DNA of 64,000 nt from Ralstonia pickettii (lineage in GTDB: Bacteria; Pseudomonadota; Gammaproteobacteria; Burkholderiales; Burkholderiaceae): positions 3,224,001 through 3,288,000 of the forward strand of contig NZ_CP104381.1 of assembly GCF_030582395.1 (NCBI RefSeq). The letters run 5' to 3'. The notes beneath the pieces are model-generated. The model had not been told where the DNA came from, made no database searches, and was given only the letters and a program-made list of their open reading frames with translations. Positions 43,589 to 52,752 of the stretch are shown piece by piece. Numbering within the stretch: the stretch's first letter is position 1; each line of letters starts with the position of its first letter. Made by a program: the position numbers and the translations under genes.

Positions 43589-45643
43589 TTACTGCGTCAG
43601 GTCGATCTGGTACAGCGACAGCCCCTTGTTGGTGCCGTCGTCGGCCTGATACAGCGTGACGTTGTTGATGCCCGCGGCCGTGGCCACAGCCAACTTGCCC
43701 GCCGCCGACGGGAACACCACCGTTGCCGAAGACGTCGCCAGCTTCGTAAAGCGCCAGCTACGCTGCGAGCCGTTCGTCGCACGCTTCACGCTGCCGATCT
43801 TCTTGATGTAGCTGATCAGCACGTCACGGTTGGCATCGGGCGACGCATAGATCGTCTTGCTGCCATCCAGGCCGGGGAAGTTGCCGCCGCCGCTTGCGCG
43901 GTAGTTGTTGGTCGCCACGATGAACTGCGCTGCCGGGTCGAGTGCCACGCCCTTGTACATCAGGTTCTTGATGCGGCTACCGACTGGCTGCGTGACGTCA
44001 ATCTCATACGTCAGGTCCGGCGTGGTGAACATGTCGAAGTTGTAGCCCGGGAACGTGCTCACCAGCTTCTGCACCGTCGCTTGCGTCGGGTCGATGGTGT
44101 TGAAGCGCTTGGCTGCCGTTTCCAACCAGTTCTTGATGTCGGAGCCGGCCACCTTCACCGCGTAGACCGTGTTCGGATACAGGTACAGGTCAGCTGCGTT
44201 GTTGATCGCCAGCGGGCCGGCTGCAACATCGGTGAAATCCGTACCGCCGCCAAAGCCGCTCTTGAACGGCGCGCTCACCGACAGCACCGGCAGCGACGCG
44301 TATTGCGGCAGGTTCGCCTGGACATAGTCGGACACATACTGGGCCTGCGCCTGGTTCACGATCTCGATCGCGCCCGGGTCGCCCACGTCGGCAAAGTACG
44401 TGCTCATGTTGAAGTCGGTGCTGCCCACCGGCGTCTTCACGTAGTTGATCGTCGCCTGGTGTTCGGTGGCAATTGCGGCCGAGACCGTCGGGTCGGCGGC
44501 CACGTACGTCTTGTCGGCGTTCTGGATCGAGCGCGCTTCCACCGTGGTCTGCGTCTTGTCGACGGCCCAGTTCGTGCCGTTGAACGTCAGGCCCAGCTTG
44601 ATCACGCCGAGGTGCTTGCCCCAGTAGTTGGCCATCACGGTCGGCACGCCGTTCACGGTGCCGGCAACCTTGTCCACACCCGGCAGGTTGAACTGGCTGA
44701 CCGTGCTCTTTGCATCCGGGAAGAGCTGGTGCGAGTGGCCGATCAACATGGCGTCGATGCCCGGCACGGTGGACAGCCACCAGCTGCCGTTTTCCATCGT
44801 CGGCGAATACGTCGAGTTATCCAGGCCGCCGTGCGAAATCGCCACCACCAGGTCGGCGCCGTTCGCGCGCATTTCAGGGATGTACTTGGCTGCCGTTTCC
44901 TTGATGCCGACCGTATAGACCTTGCCGTCGAGCCAGCGCTTGTCCCAGCTCGTGATCGTGGGCGGCGTGAAGCTGATGATGCCGACCTTGACCGGTGCGC
45001 TGATCGTGCTGCCATCCGGCGCCGTGGCGGTTACCGTCTTGGTGATGATCGTGTACGGCTGGAAGAGCGGCGCGTTGGTCTTCGCGCTCACCACGTTGGC
45101 CAGCACCTGCGGGAAGGCCGGGCCTGCGCATTTCTTCTGCGTGGCCGGATCGGGCAGGCCATCGACGTTGAACGTATTGCCCGTAACCTGCGACAGATAC
45201 GGCAGGCCATAGTTGAACTCGTGATTGCCGATGCCGCCGCCGTCGAACTTGGCAGCGTTCATCACCTTGTAGATCGCCAGCGTCTGGTCGCACGTGACCG
45301 GGCTCACCATGGCCTGGTAGTCCGACAGCGCGGTGCCCTGGATGGTGTCGCCGTTATCCAGCAGCAGCGTGTTCGGAAACTGCGCACGCGCCTGGTTGAT
45401 GAGCGTCGCCACGCGCTCGAAGCCGAGCGAATTGTCGGCAGCAAGCTTGAAATAGTCGTACGACAGCACGTTCGTGTGCAGGTCGGTCGTTTCCAGCACG
45501 GCCAGCGTGGCCTTGGTGCCCGCGGGGGCAGCGCTGGCGGCAGGCGTGGTCGGAGTATCGTCGCTGCCGCCACAGGCAGCCAGCGACATCGACAAGAAAA
45601 CAGCAAGCGGCAACGCCGCCGAACACAATGGTCGGACTCGCAT
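43589..45643 (-). CDS. cpdB: Surface 2',3'-cyclic-nucleotide phosphodiesterase / 5'-nucleotidase family protein
   Basis: This is a 684-aa metallophosphoesterase of the CpdB/UshA family that would hydrolyse extracytoplasmic nucleotides for phosphate and nucleoside uptake. The lipoprotein signal SMSLAACGGSDD suggests membrane anchoring, unlike E. coli CpdB, which is soluble. Metal-binding motifs are DLHTNVL, NGDTIQGT, GNHEFNYG, ISHGG and GHSHQLFP. The 5'-nucleotidase C-terminal domain follows near residue 390. AGGGAGA precedes the start. It is co-transcribed with the Sel1-repeat gene. The exact specificity is open. Confidence 0.88.
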   Translation of the reverse strand: MRVRPLCSAALPLAVFLSMSLAACGGSDDTPTTPAASAAPAGTKATLAVLETTDLHTNVLSYDYFKLAADNSLGFERVATLINQARAQFPNTLLLDNGDTIQGTALSDYQAMVSPVTCDQTLAIYKVMNAAKFDGGGIGNHEFNYGLPYLSQVTGNTFNVDGLPDPATQKKCAGPAFPQVLANVVSAKTNAPLFQPYTIITKTVTATAPDGSTISAPVKVGIISFTPPTITSWDKRWLDGKVYTVGIKETAAKYIPEMRANGADLVVAISHGGLDNSTYSPTMENGSWWLSTVPGIDAMLIGHSHQLFPDAKSTVSQFNLPGVDKVAGTVNGVPTVMANYWGKHLGVIKLGLTFNGTNWAVDKTQTTVEARSIQNADKTYVAADPTVSAAIATEHQATINYVKTPVGSTDFNMSTYFADVGDPGAIEIVNQAQAQYVSDYVQANLPQYASLPVLSVSAPFKSGFGGGTDFTDVAAGPLAINNAADLYLYPNTVYAVKVAGSDIKNWLETAAKRFNTIDPTQATVQKLVSTFPGYNFDMFTTPDLTYEIDVTQPVGSRIKNLMYKGVALDPAAQFIVATNNYRASGGGNFPGLDGSKTIYASPDANRDVLISYIKKIGSVKRATNGSQRSWRFTKLATSSATVVFPSAAGKLAVATAAGINNVTLYQADDGTNKGLSLYQIDLTQ

Positions 45644-45992
45644 GAACTTCTCCCTGAAGTCTATTTTTTGGTATGCGAACTACGGACTGCGGATTGCGAA
45701 ATGCGATTGCTGATGAAGCCAATGACACGCAGACGCGCACGCAAAACCGGGGGAACCGTTTGCGCAACGCGAGAGGACTACCGACTGGACCGGGGGGCTC
45801 AGGAGCCGAGAAGTATCGAAAGCGCGCATGACGATGCCGTGACCGTCGGATGACATTTGCGCGTGGCATCCACCATGCGGAGATCGGCGCCGGCTGTGCG
45901 TCTCAGCCGGGTGGCGGATCGGCGGCCCCAAAAAATTCAAGGCGCTTCGTCAACAACGTTAGAATGAGCCCATTTTTCCGCGTAGCCGTTCT
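45644..45992. other. Intergenic region between cpdB and minC
   Basis: This 349-bp stretch has no believable gene. It carries the divergent promoter regions of the cpdB and minCDE units. I see no terminator, repeat or RNA element beyond the weak minC promoter listed next. Confidence 0.6.
45936..45965 (+). promoter_or_regulatory. Possible minCDE promoter
   Basis: The -35 is TTCAAG (weak) and the -10 is TAGAAT, separated by 18 bp and ending 28 bp upstream of the minC start. The -10 is good and the -35 poor, so the assignment is tentative. Confidence 0.4.
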
Positions 45993-46787
45993 ATGTCCCA
46001 GAAGAAAGCGCCGCTGTTCGAGATCCGCAGCGGCACCGTCGATGCCCTGCTGCTGTCGCCGCGCACCGCCGACATGGACGCCCTGGCCGCCGAACTCACG
46101 CGACGCTTTGCCGACACGCCGGAGTTTTTCTCCAACGACGTCATCGCCATCGATGTGCGCCGTCTGGCGGAAGACGAGCGCCTGCCCATCGACCGTTTGG
46201 TGGAGACCCTGACCGCGCTGCGTGCCCGCGCGATCGGCGTGGTTGCCAGCCCCGAACAAGCCGAGTGGGCCCAAGCCTTTGGCCTTCCGCTGCTCGATAG
46301 TCACGGCCGTCGGCCGCGTGGCGGAAATGACGCCAAAGACGCCGACAGCAACGACGCGCCGGACGCACAGGATGCGCCCGAGCACGCCAAGGCCGCTGAA
46401 GCCCCCGCCTCCACTTCCGCTGTTCCTCCCGCCGATGCCGTGGCCATGCAGCCGGGCACGATGATCGTCGATCGCCCGCTGCGCTCCGGCCAGCGCATTT
46501 ATGCGCGCGGCGACCTCGTCGTGCTCGACCTGGTGAGCGACGGCGCCGAGGTGATCGCCGAGGGCAACATCTACGTGTATGCCTCGCTGCGCGGCCGTGC
46601 GCTGGCAGGTGTGAAGGGCAACCTGGACGCGCGCATCTTCTGCACGTGCCTGGAGCCCCAACTGATTTCCATCGCCGGGATCTACCGCACCGGCGAAACC
46701 CCGTGGCCCGACGCCTACGCCAGCAAGCCTGCGCAGGTCCGGCTCGCGGACAACACGCTGGTTTTCGAACCGTTGCGGATGAAGTGA
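45993..46787 (+). CDS. minC: Septum site-determining protein MinC
   Basis: MinC inhibits FtsZ ring formation away from midcell; it is placed at the poles by MinD. It has 264 aa. The N-terminal domain [31 protein letters not shown] binds FtsZ. A linker of about 50 residues rich in A, P, D and E follows (near residues 105-155). The beta-helical C-terminal domain contains [46 protein letters not shown]. It starts the minCDE operon, with minD 44 bp downstream. Confidence 0.97.
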   Translation: MSQKKAPLFEIRSGTVDALLLSPRTADMDALAAELTRRFADTPEFFSNDVIAIDVRRLAEDERLPIDRLVETLTALRARAIGVVASPEQAEWAQAFGLPLLDSHGRRPRGGNDAKDADSNDAPDAQDAPEHAKAAEAPASTSAVPPADAVAMQPGTMIVDRPLRSGQRIYARGDLVVLDLVSDGAEVIAEGNIYVYASLRGRALAGVKGNLDARIFCTCLEPQLISIAGIYRTGETPWPDAYASKPAQVRLADNTLVFEPLRMK

Positions 46788-46831
46788 CGCACCCCGTGCG
46801 CCGAGCGATTTAACTTACAGAGTTACGAGCC

Positions 46832-47650
46832 ATGACCAAGATCATCGTAGTCACCTCCGGCAAGGGCGGTGTCGGCAAGACGACCACCAGTGCGGCGTTT
46901 TCCGCCGGCCTTGCGCTGCGCGGCCACAAGACCGCCGTCATCGATTTCGACGTCGGCCTGCGCAACCTCGACCTCATCATGGGCTGCGAGCGCCGCGTCG
47001 TGTACGACCTGATCAACGTGATCCACGGTGAGGCCAACCTGAACCAGGCCCTCATCAAGGACAAGAAGTGCGAGAACCTGTTCATCCTCCCCGCCTCGCA
47101 AACGCGCGACAAGGATGCGCTCACGCGTGAAGGCGTCGAGAAGGTGATCGAAGGCCTGAAGGAAATGGGCTTCGAATACATCGTCTGCGATTCGCCGGCC
47201 GGTATCGAATCGGGTGCGCTGATGGCGATGTACTTTGCCGACGAGGCGATCGTCGTGACGAATCCGGAAGTCTCTTCGGTGCGCGACTCCGACCGCATCC
47301 TGGGCATCCTGTCTTCCAAGTCGCGCCGCGCGGTGGAAGGCAAGGAGCCGATCAAGGAACACCTGCTGCTCACGCGCTACAACCCGAAGCGCGTGTCCGA
47401 AGGCGAGATGCTGTCGCTGACCGACATCCAGGAAATCCTGCGCATCAAGCTGATCGGCGTGATTCCGGAATCCGAAGCCGTGCTGCAGGCGTCCAACCAG
47501 GGCCTGCCCGCCATCCACCTGGAAGGCTCGGACGTGGCCAACGCATACCACGATGTGATCGACCGCTTCCTGGGCAAGGAGAAGGAGCTTCGCTACGTCG
47601 AATACAACAAGCCGGGCTTCCTGCAGCGCCTGTTCGGCGGCGGAAAATAA
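46832..47650 (+). CDS. minD: Septum site-determining ATPase MinD
   Basis: MinD is a membrane-binding ParA-family ATPase of 272 aa. The deviant Walker A KGGVGKTT is at about residue 11-18, and the switch regions [22 protein letters not shown] and [37 protein letters not shown] follow. The C-terminal amphipathic helix (FLQRLFGG) anchors it to membrane. It recruits MinC and oscillates under MinE. It follows minC and precedes minE by 14 bp. Confidence 0.98.
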   Translation: MTKIIVVTSGKGGVGKTTTSAAFSAGLALRGHKTAVIDFDVGLRNLDLIMGCERRVVYDLINVIHGEANLNQALIKDKKCENLFILPASQTRDKDALTREGVEKVIEGLKEMGFEYIVCDSPAGIESGALMAMYFADEAIVVTNPEVSSVRDSDRILGILSSKSRRAVEGKEPIKEHLLLTRYNPKRVSEGEMLSLTDIQEILRIKLIGVIPESEAVLQASNQGLPAIHLEGSDVANAYHDVIDRFLGKEKELRYVEYNKPGFLQRLFGGGK

Positions 47651-47664
47651 GGAGACGCACATCC

Positions 47665-47919
47665 ATGTCGATTCTGTCTTTCCTGCTGGGCGAGAAGAAG
47701 AAGACTGCAAGCGTTGCCAAAGAGCGCCTGCAGATCATCCTCGCCCATGAACGCACCGCCAGCGGTGCGCCCGCCGACTACCTGCCCGCGCTGCAACGCG
47801 AGCTGGTGGCCGTGATCTCGAAGTACGTGAAGATCGGCAACGACGACATCAAGGTCAACCTCGAGCGCCAGGACAACCTGGAAGTGCTTGAGGTGAAGAT
47901 CGAGATTCCGCAGGCCTGA
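47665..47919 (+). CDS. minE: Cell division topological specificity factor MinE
   Basis: MinE is an 84-aa protein that stimulates MinD ATPase and drives pole-to-pole oscillation. [31 protein letters not shown] contains the membrane-targeting sequence and the anti-MinCD region; [40 protein letters not shown] is the topological-specificity domain. It is last in the operon and ends 7 bp before the convergent citrate-synthase gene. Confidence 0.97.
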   Translation: MSILSFLLGEKKKTASVAKERLQIILAHERTASGAPADYLPALQRELVAVISKYVKIGNDDIKVNLERQDNLEVLEVKIEIPQA

Positions 47920-47926
47920 TTGCGCT

Positions 47927-49159
47927 TCAGCGCACACGAATGATGCGGCCCGCCGGAGTATCCGGCGCGGCCGGCATCGGCCCCACATAGGCGGCTCTCG
48001 GGCGGATCAACTGCCCCGCCGCGCGCTGCTCCAGCGCGTGCGCAATCCAACCGGCCGTACGGCCCGCAGCAAACAGGCCAAAGCCTGAACCCTCCGGTAG
48101 CCCCAGCACGCGGCGGGTCACTACCAGCGCGAAATCCACCGATGGCCCATCGCCCGTCAACCCGGCCACGGCGTCCATCACCGTTTGCAGCCGCTTGCGC
48201 ACCGCGCCCGTCTTCGGCAAGTGCGCCAGGATTGCACCCGCGCGAGGGTCGACCTGGCGATACAGGGGGTGGCCGAAACCCGGCAGCGTATCGCCGCGAT
48301 CAAGCCGACGGCGCAACGCTGCTGTCACGGAGCGCTCGCTTTCCAGTTCACTCAGCAAGGCCTCCACGCGCGCCGTGGTGCCGCCATGCCGGCCACCGGT
48401 GAGCGCAGCCAGGCCTGCACTGACCACCGCGCCCAGGCTGGCGCCGGTCGATGCGACAACGCGCGCCGCAAAGTTCGAAGCATTGAGTTCGTGATCGGCG
48501 CAGAGCACCAGCGCAACGCGGATGGCCTCGGCGGCGTGCGCGTCTACGTTCCATGATTGCTGACATTGCAGATGCACGGGTGCGGTGTCGGGTTTGCGGC
48601 CGAGCATCGCGGCAAACACCACGCGCAGGAGGGCACCGGCATCGCGCGCCGTGCGTGCGGAATCCTGCCGCCACGCGGCTTCGTCCAGCGCCGGCAGGGC
48701 AAGCGTGCACAGCGCCATGCAGCGTTGGCGGATGTCCGCGTCTGCCAACGACGTGAGCGCCGCGTACCAGCTCTTCGGCAACACCGGCGCGGGCGCGTTG
48801 AAGGCTGCGGCTTCTTCGTATTGCCACAGGTGCGCCGCAACGGCCTCTAGCGTGGCGCGTTCGGCCAATTCCACAGCAGGCGTGCCGCGGTAGAACAACT
48901 GCCCGTGATCGATCAATGTGATGGCCGATTCCATGACGGGCAGTCCCCAGTCCAGCGCATGGCGTACCACCTGGCGCGGGCGCCGTCCGCCGGAACGCTG
49001 ATCGGCGAGCCGGGCCACATCGGCCTCGCGGTAGCGGCTGCCGCGGCCGTCGGGCGAAGGGTATGCCGCCAGCAGCCCGCGGCTCACATAGGCGTACAGC
49101 GTGGGGCGCGAAACGTGCAGGCGCTCGGCGGCATCGGCGGCATTGAGGTAGGTGGTCAT
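47927..49159 (-). CDS. Citrate synthase-family enzyme with N-terminal HTH
   Basis: The protein is 410 aa from MTTYLNAADAAERLHVSRPTLYAYVSRGLL. That first segment is a MerR/excisionase-like HTH (about residues 4-50, ending SRYREADVARLAD) fused to a citrate synthase domain (residues 70-410). The catalytic positions are kept: His223 (ADHELNAS), His258 (GGRHGG), His297 (PGFGHPLYRQVDPRA) and Asp342 (SVDFAL), with Arg367 in FAAGRTAGWIAHALEQ. The enzyme should bind oxaloacetate-like and acyl-CoA-like ligands, and may also regulate transcription. It is divergent from a CoA-transferase gene 107 bp away. The physiological substrate is unknown. Confidence 0.88.
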   Translation of the reverse strand: MTTYLNAADAAERLHVSRPTLYAYVSRGLLAAYPSPDGRGSRYREADVARLADQRSGGRRPRQVVRHALDWGLPVMESAITLIDHGQLFYRGTPAVELAERATLEAVAAHLWQYEEAAAFNAPAPVLPKSWYAALTSLADADIRQRCMALCTLALPALDEAAWRQDSARTARDAGALLRVVFAAMLGRKPDTAPVHLQCQQSWNVDAHAAEAIRVALVLCADHELNASNFAARVVASTGASLGAVVSAGLAALTGGRHGGTTARVEALLSELESERSVTAALRRRLDRGDTLPGFGHPLYRQVDPRAGAILAHLPKTGAVRKRLQTVMDAVAGLTGDGPSVDFALVVTRRVLGLPEGSGFGLFAAGRTAGWIAHALEQRAAGQLIRPRAAYVGPMPAAPDTPAGRIIRVR

Positions 49160-49266
49160 CGGGCCGGATGAAGTGGGCGGCAATCGAGGTTGATCAGTCT
49201 AGTCAATGTTGACGCTATCTGCGGTGCGGGACTGTAATGGGCGCACCTTCTTTGCGGAGCCCCGCC

Positions 49267-50700
49267 ATGCCGTCACCTGTTGCTGATGTGGTCGATCCTT
49301 CCCCGCAGACTGTCAGCCCCGCCGGCGCGCTCAGTCAGTTGTGGACCGTGCTGGGCCAGCCGGCGGATGCGTTGTCGCGCGCCACGCTCACGGGTACGGA
49401 GCCGGCGCTGCCGTCGTCGTTTGCCGTGGGCACGCTCGCGCAGAGCACCATCGCTGCCGCCGCGCTGGCAGCGGCGCAGGTCGATACGTTGCGCAGCGGG
49501 CGGCAGCAGACGGTGTCAGTCGACATGCAGCACGCTACGCTGGAATTCCGCTCGGAGCGCTATTTCCGGGTCGATGGCCAGTTGCCGCCCGAACCCTGGG
49601 ACAAGATCGCCGGGCTCTACCGCTGCGGCGATGGCCGCTGGGTGCGCCTGCACACCAACTTTCCGCATCACCGTGACGGCGTGCTGAAGTTGCTCGGCTG
49701 CGCGTATGACCGGGACGCCGTGGCCGCCGCGCTGAACCAATGGAAGGCCGAAGCGTTTGAAGAGGCGGCGGCGCAGGCGGGCATGGTCGTCACTGCCGCA
49801 CGCACATTTGAAGAGTGGGACGCGCACCCGCAAGGCATCGCCGTCGCAAGCCAGCCGCTGATGACGATCGAACGGATTGGCGATGCGCCACCGCAGCCGC
49901 TGGCGGCGCACGCCGATGGCCGACCGCTCTCGGGCGTGCGCGTGCTCGACCTCACGCGCGTGATTGCCGGCCCCGTCTGTGGCCGGACGCTGGCGGCGCA
50001 TGGGGCCGACGTGCTGCTCGTTACAGCGCCGCATCTGCCCGCCATTCCGCCGCTGGTGATCGACACCGGGCGTGGCAAGCGCTCCGCGCAGCTTGACCTG
50101 CGCGATGCGGCCGGGGCCGCGCAACTCCGCACGCTGCTGCGCGACGCCGACATCTTTGTGCAGGGGTATCGGCCCGGTGGTGTGGCAGCGCTGCAGTTTG
50201 GCCCCGAGCAGGTCGCGGCCCTGCGCCCGGGCATCGTCTACGTGAGCCTGTGCGCCTACGGCTATGAAGGCCCCTGGGCCAATCGCCGAGGCTTCGATTC
50301 ACTCGTGCAGACCGCCAGCGGCTTCAACTGGGCCGAAGCGCAAGCCGCCGGTGAGGCCAAGCCGCGTCCGCTACCCGCACAGGCGCTGGACCACGGCGCT
50401 GGCTATCTGATGGCGGCTGGCGCGATGACGGCGCTCGCACGCCGCATGACGGAAGGCGGCAGCTGGCACGTGCGTGTGTCGCTCGCGCAGACGGCGCATT
50501 GGCTGCGCAGCTTCGGCCGCATCGCCAACGGGTTCGATGCGGCCGACCCGCACTATGAAGAGATCGGTGCGTCTCTGGATACCGCGCCTTCCGGCTTTGG
50601 CGCGCTCACTGCTCTGCGCCACGCGGGGCAGCTTTCCGACACGCCGCCGCACTGGGCGCTGCCCAGCGTGCCGCTGGGGACGCATCCCGCGCGGTGGTAG
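49267..50700 (+). CDS. CaiB/BaiF (class III) CoA-transferase family protein
   Basis: This is a 477-aa CoA-transferase of family III, from MPSPVADVVDPSPQTVS. GVRVLDLTRVIAGPVCGRTLAAHGADVLLV is the family signature in the C-terminal half, and GAGYLMAAGAMTALARRMTEGGSWHVRVSLAQTAHWL is the closing block. The first half is a degenerate copy of the same fold (RSERYFRVDGQLPPEPWDKIAGLYRCGDGRWVRL), so this looks like the two-domain form. The catalytic Asp is not clearly placed by eye. It is divergent from the HTH-citrate synthase gene, which suggests a shared acyl-CoA pathway. Confidence 0.86.
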   Translation: MPSPVADVVDPSPQTVSPAGALSQLWTVLGQPADALSRATLTGTEPALPSSFAVGTLAQSTIAAAALAAAQVDTLRSGRQQTVSVDMQHATLEFRSERYFRVDGQLPPEPWDKIAGLYRCGDGRWVRLHTNFPHHRDGVLKLLGCAYDRDAVAAALNQWKAEAFEEAAAQAGMVVTAARTFEEWDAHPQGIAVASQPLMTIERIGDAPPQPLAAHADGRPLSGVRVLDLTRVIAGPVCGRTLAAHGADVLLVTAPHLPAIPPLVIDTGRGKRSAQLDLRDAAGAAQLRTLLRDADIFVQGYRPGGVAALQFGPEQVAALRPGIVYVSLCAYGYEGPWANRRGFDSLVQTASGFNWAEAQAAGEAKPRPLPAQALDHGAGYLMAAGAMTALARRMTEGGSWHVRVSLAQTAHWLRSFGRIANGFDAADPHYEEIGASLDTAPSGFGALTALRHAGQLSDTPPHWALPSVPLGTHPARW

Positions 50701-50760
50701 CATTCGCGCCTACCGTTTTCTCTGCCCGCGCCTGATACTCCGGGCGCACATGGCCCGCCG

Positions 50761-51618
50761 ATGCTCAGTTACCGCCACGCCTTCCACGCCGGCAATCACG
50801 CCGATGTCCTCAAGCACGCCGTGCTTGTGCAGATGCTCGATTACCTCACGCAGAAGGACAAGCCGTTCTGGTACATCGACACGCACGCCGGCGCCGGCCT
50901 CTACGCGCTGGACCACGAATGGGCGCAGAAGAAGGCCGAATTCGATACCGGCATCGGCCCCTTGTGGCGCGCGGCCGAAAGCGGCGAAACGCTGCCGCCG
51001 CTGCTCGATGCCTACCTCGACGAGGTGCGCGAACTGAACCCGAACGGCGAACTCCGGCACTACCCTGGCTCGCCGTGGCTGGCGTGGCAGATGCTGCGCG
51101 ACGCCGATCGCCTGCGCCTGTTCGAGCTGCACAGCTCCGAAATCAAGGTGCTGTCCAACAACTTCCGTGGTGCCGGGCGCAAGGTCATGCTGTATGACGG
51201 CGACGGCTTTGCCGGCATCAAGGCGATCCTGCCGCCGCCGCCGCGCCGTGCGCTGGTGCTGATCGATCCGTCCTTCGAAGACAAGCAGGATTACGCCCGC
51301 ACCGTGCAATCGCTGCAAGACAGCCTGCAGCGCTTTGCGACCGGCATGTATGCGGTCTGGTATCCGCTCGTGCAGCGGCGGGAAGCCGCGCAATTTCCCT
51401 CGCGCCTGAAGCAGTTGCGCCCCAAGGATTGGCTGCACGTCACGCTCACCGTCCGGCACCCGGTCGAGGGCGGCCTGGGCCTGCACGGCAGCGGCATGTT
51501 CATCGTCAACCCGCCGTGGACGTTGAAGGCGCAGCTGCAGGAAGCCATGCCCACGCTGGTGCGCCTGCTCGGCCAGGACGACGGCGCCAAGTTCATGCTG
51601 GAAGGCGAATCCAGTTAA
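50761..51618 (+). CDS. rlmJ: 23S rRNA (adenine-2030 N6) methyltransferase RlmJ
   Basis: This is a 285-aa SAM-dependent rRNA methyltransferase. MLSYRHAFHAGNHADVLKHAVLVQMLDYL is the RlmJ N-terminus and YIDTHAGAGLY the SAM-binding loop. VLIDPSFEDK supplies the DPPY-like motif and FIVNPPWTLK the second catalytic segment. It stands alone between the CoA-transferase and ppk2 genes. Confidence 0.93.
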   Translation: MLSYRHAFHAGNHADVLKHAVLVQMLDYLTQKDKPFWYIDTHAGAGLYALDHEWAQKKAEFDTGIGPLWRAAESGETLPPLLDAYLDEVRELNPNGELRHYPGSPWLAWQMLRDADRLRLFELHSSEIKVLSNNFRGAGRKVMLYDGDGFAGIKAILPPPPRRALVLIDPSFEDKQDYARTVQSLQDSLQRFATGMYAVWYPLVQRREAAQFPSRLKQLRPKDWLHVTLTVRHPVEGGLGLHGSGMFIVNPPWTLKAQLQEAMPTLVRLLGQDDGAKFMLEGESS

Positions 51619-51768
51619 GCCTTCGGGCGGCGTGACGCCCGCATGTCACTCCCCTGCCACGTGCCCGTGCTACCTAGTCGGGCTTAGACTTGTACTGCGT
51701 TGCCCCAGCGCAGCGCCGCCTCTCGGCAACATCGGCACGATCCGCAAGATCGGCAGGAGCAACACACC

Positions 51769-52671
51769 ATGAGCGAACGCGACGCAGCCCGGCAGGCGCG
51801 CCTGCAGGAAGACCTCCTCGACACGCTTGACGAAGAGCTGGAGATGGAAATCGACGACCACCTGCTCGGCGGCGGCGAAGGCATTACCGATGAAGCGCGC
51901 GAAACGCGTCGCATGTACTTCCGCGAGCTGTTCCGTCTGCAAGGCGAACTCGTCAAGCTGCAGGACTGGGTGATCGAGACCGGCCACCGCCTGGTGGTGA
52001 TCTTCGAAGGGCGCGACGCCGCCGGCAAGGGCGGCGCCATCAAGCGCATCACGCAACGGCTGAACCCGCGCGTGTGCCGCGTGGCCGCACTGCCGGCGCC
52101 CACCAACCGCGAACGCACGCAGTGGTACTTCCAGCGCTACGTGGCGCATCTGCCCGCCGCGGGTGAGATCGTCCTGTTCGATCGCAGCTGGTACAACCGC
52201 GCCGGCGTCGAACGCGTGATGGGCTTTTGCACCGACGAGGAATACGAAGAGTTCTTCCGCTCCGTCCCCGAGTTCGAAAAGATGCTCGTGCGCTCGGGCA
52301 TCCAGATCGTCAAGTACTGGTTTTCGGTCACCGATGAAGAGCAGGAAGTGCGGTTCCAGAGCCGTATCGACGATCCGCTCAAGCAGTGGAAGCTGAGCCC
52401 GATGGACCTGGAAAGCCGCCGCCGCTGGGAAGCCTATACGCAGGCCAAGGAGGCGATGCTCGAGCGCTCGCACATTCCCGAATCGCCCTGGTGGGTGGTG
52501 CTGGCCGACGACAAGAAGCGCGCGCGCCTGAATTGCATCCACCACTTGCTGGGGCAGGTGCCTTACCACCCGGTACCGCATCCGCCGGTGCTGCTGCCGG
52601 AGCGCGTGCACCACGCGGAGTACATCCGTCACCCGGTGCCGGAAGAGATGATCGTGCCGAACGTGTACTGA
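51769..52671 (+). CDS. ppk2: Polyphosphate kinase 2 (PPK2 family)
   Basis: This is a 300-aa kinase using polyphosphate to phosphorylate nucleotides or make polyphosphate. The Walker A is EGRDAAGKGGAIKRI (around residue 80), with DRSWYNRAGVERVMGF (around 137-150) as Walker B and QIVKYWFSVTDEEQEVRF. The N-terminal coiled region is acidic (DEELEMEIDDHLLGGGEGITDEARETRRMYFREL). The length and the single domain fit class I or III PPK2; class cannot be told by eye. CAGGAG precedes the start. It is convergent with a phosphate transporter gene. Confidence 0.93.
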   Translation: MSERDAARQARLQEDLLDTLDEELEMEIDDHLLGGGEGITDEARETRRMYFRELFRLQGELVKLQDWVIETGHRLVVIFEGRDAAGKGGAIKRITQRLNPRVCRVAALPAPTNRERTQWYFQRYVAHLPAAGEIVLFDRSWYNRAGVERVMGFCTDEEYEEFFRSVPEFEKMLVRSGIQIVKYWFSVTDEEQEVRFQSRIDDPLKQWKLSPMDLESRRRWEAYTQAKEAMLERSHIPESPWWVVLADDKKRARLNCIHHLLGQVPYHPVPHPPVLLPERVHHAEYIRHPVPEEMIVPNVY

Positions 52672-52698
52672 ACCGGCGGCAACGCCATCGGAGAAACA

Positions 52699-52728
52699 AA
52701 AAAGGGCGGCCTGCGCGGTCGCCCTTTT
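52699..52728. terminator. Bidirectional terminator between ppk2 and pit
   Basis: AAAAAGGGCG (52699-52708) pairs with CGCCCTTTT (52720-52728) around an 11-base loop. Both sides are A/T rich, so it can stop ppk2 (plus) and pit (minus). Confidence 0.7.
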
Positions 52729-52752
52729 CGTTGAATGCGCGCACTCAGATAT

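Noticed and set aside
43289..45853. 854-codon plus-strand ORF antisense to cpdB
   Set aside because: Its sequence is an R/H/V/G-rich artefact; the minus strand carries a full metallophosphoesterase with all motifs.
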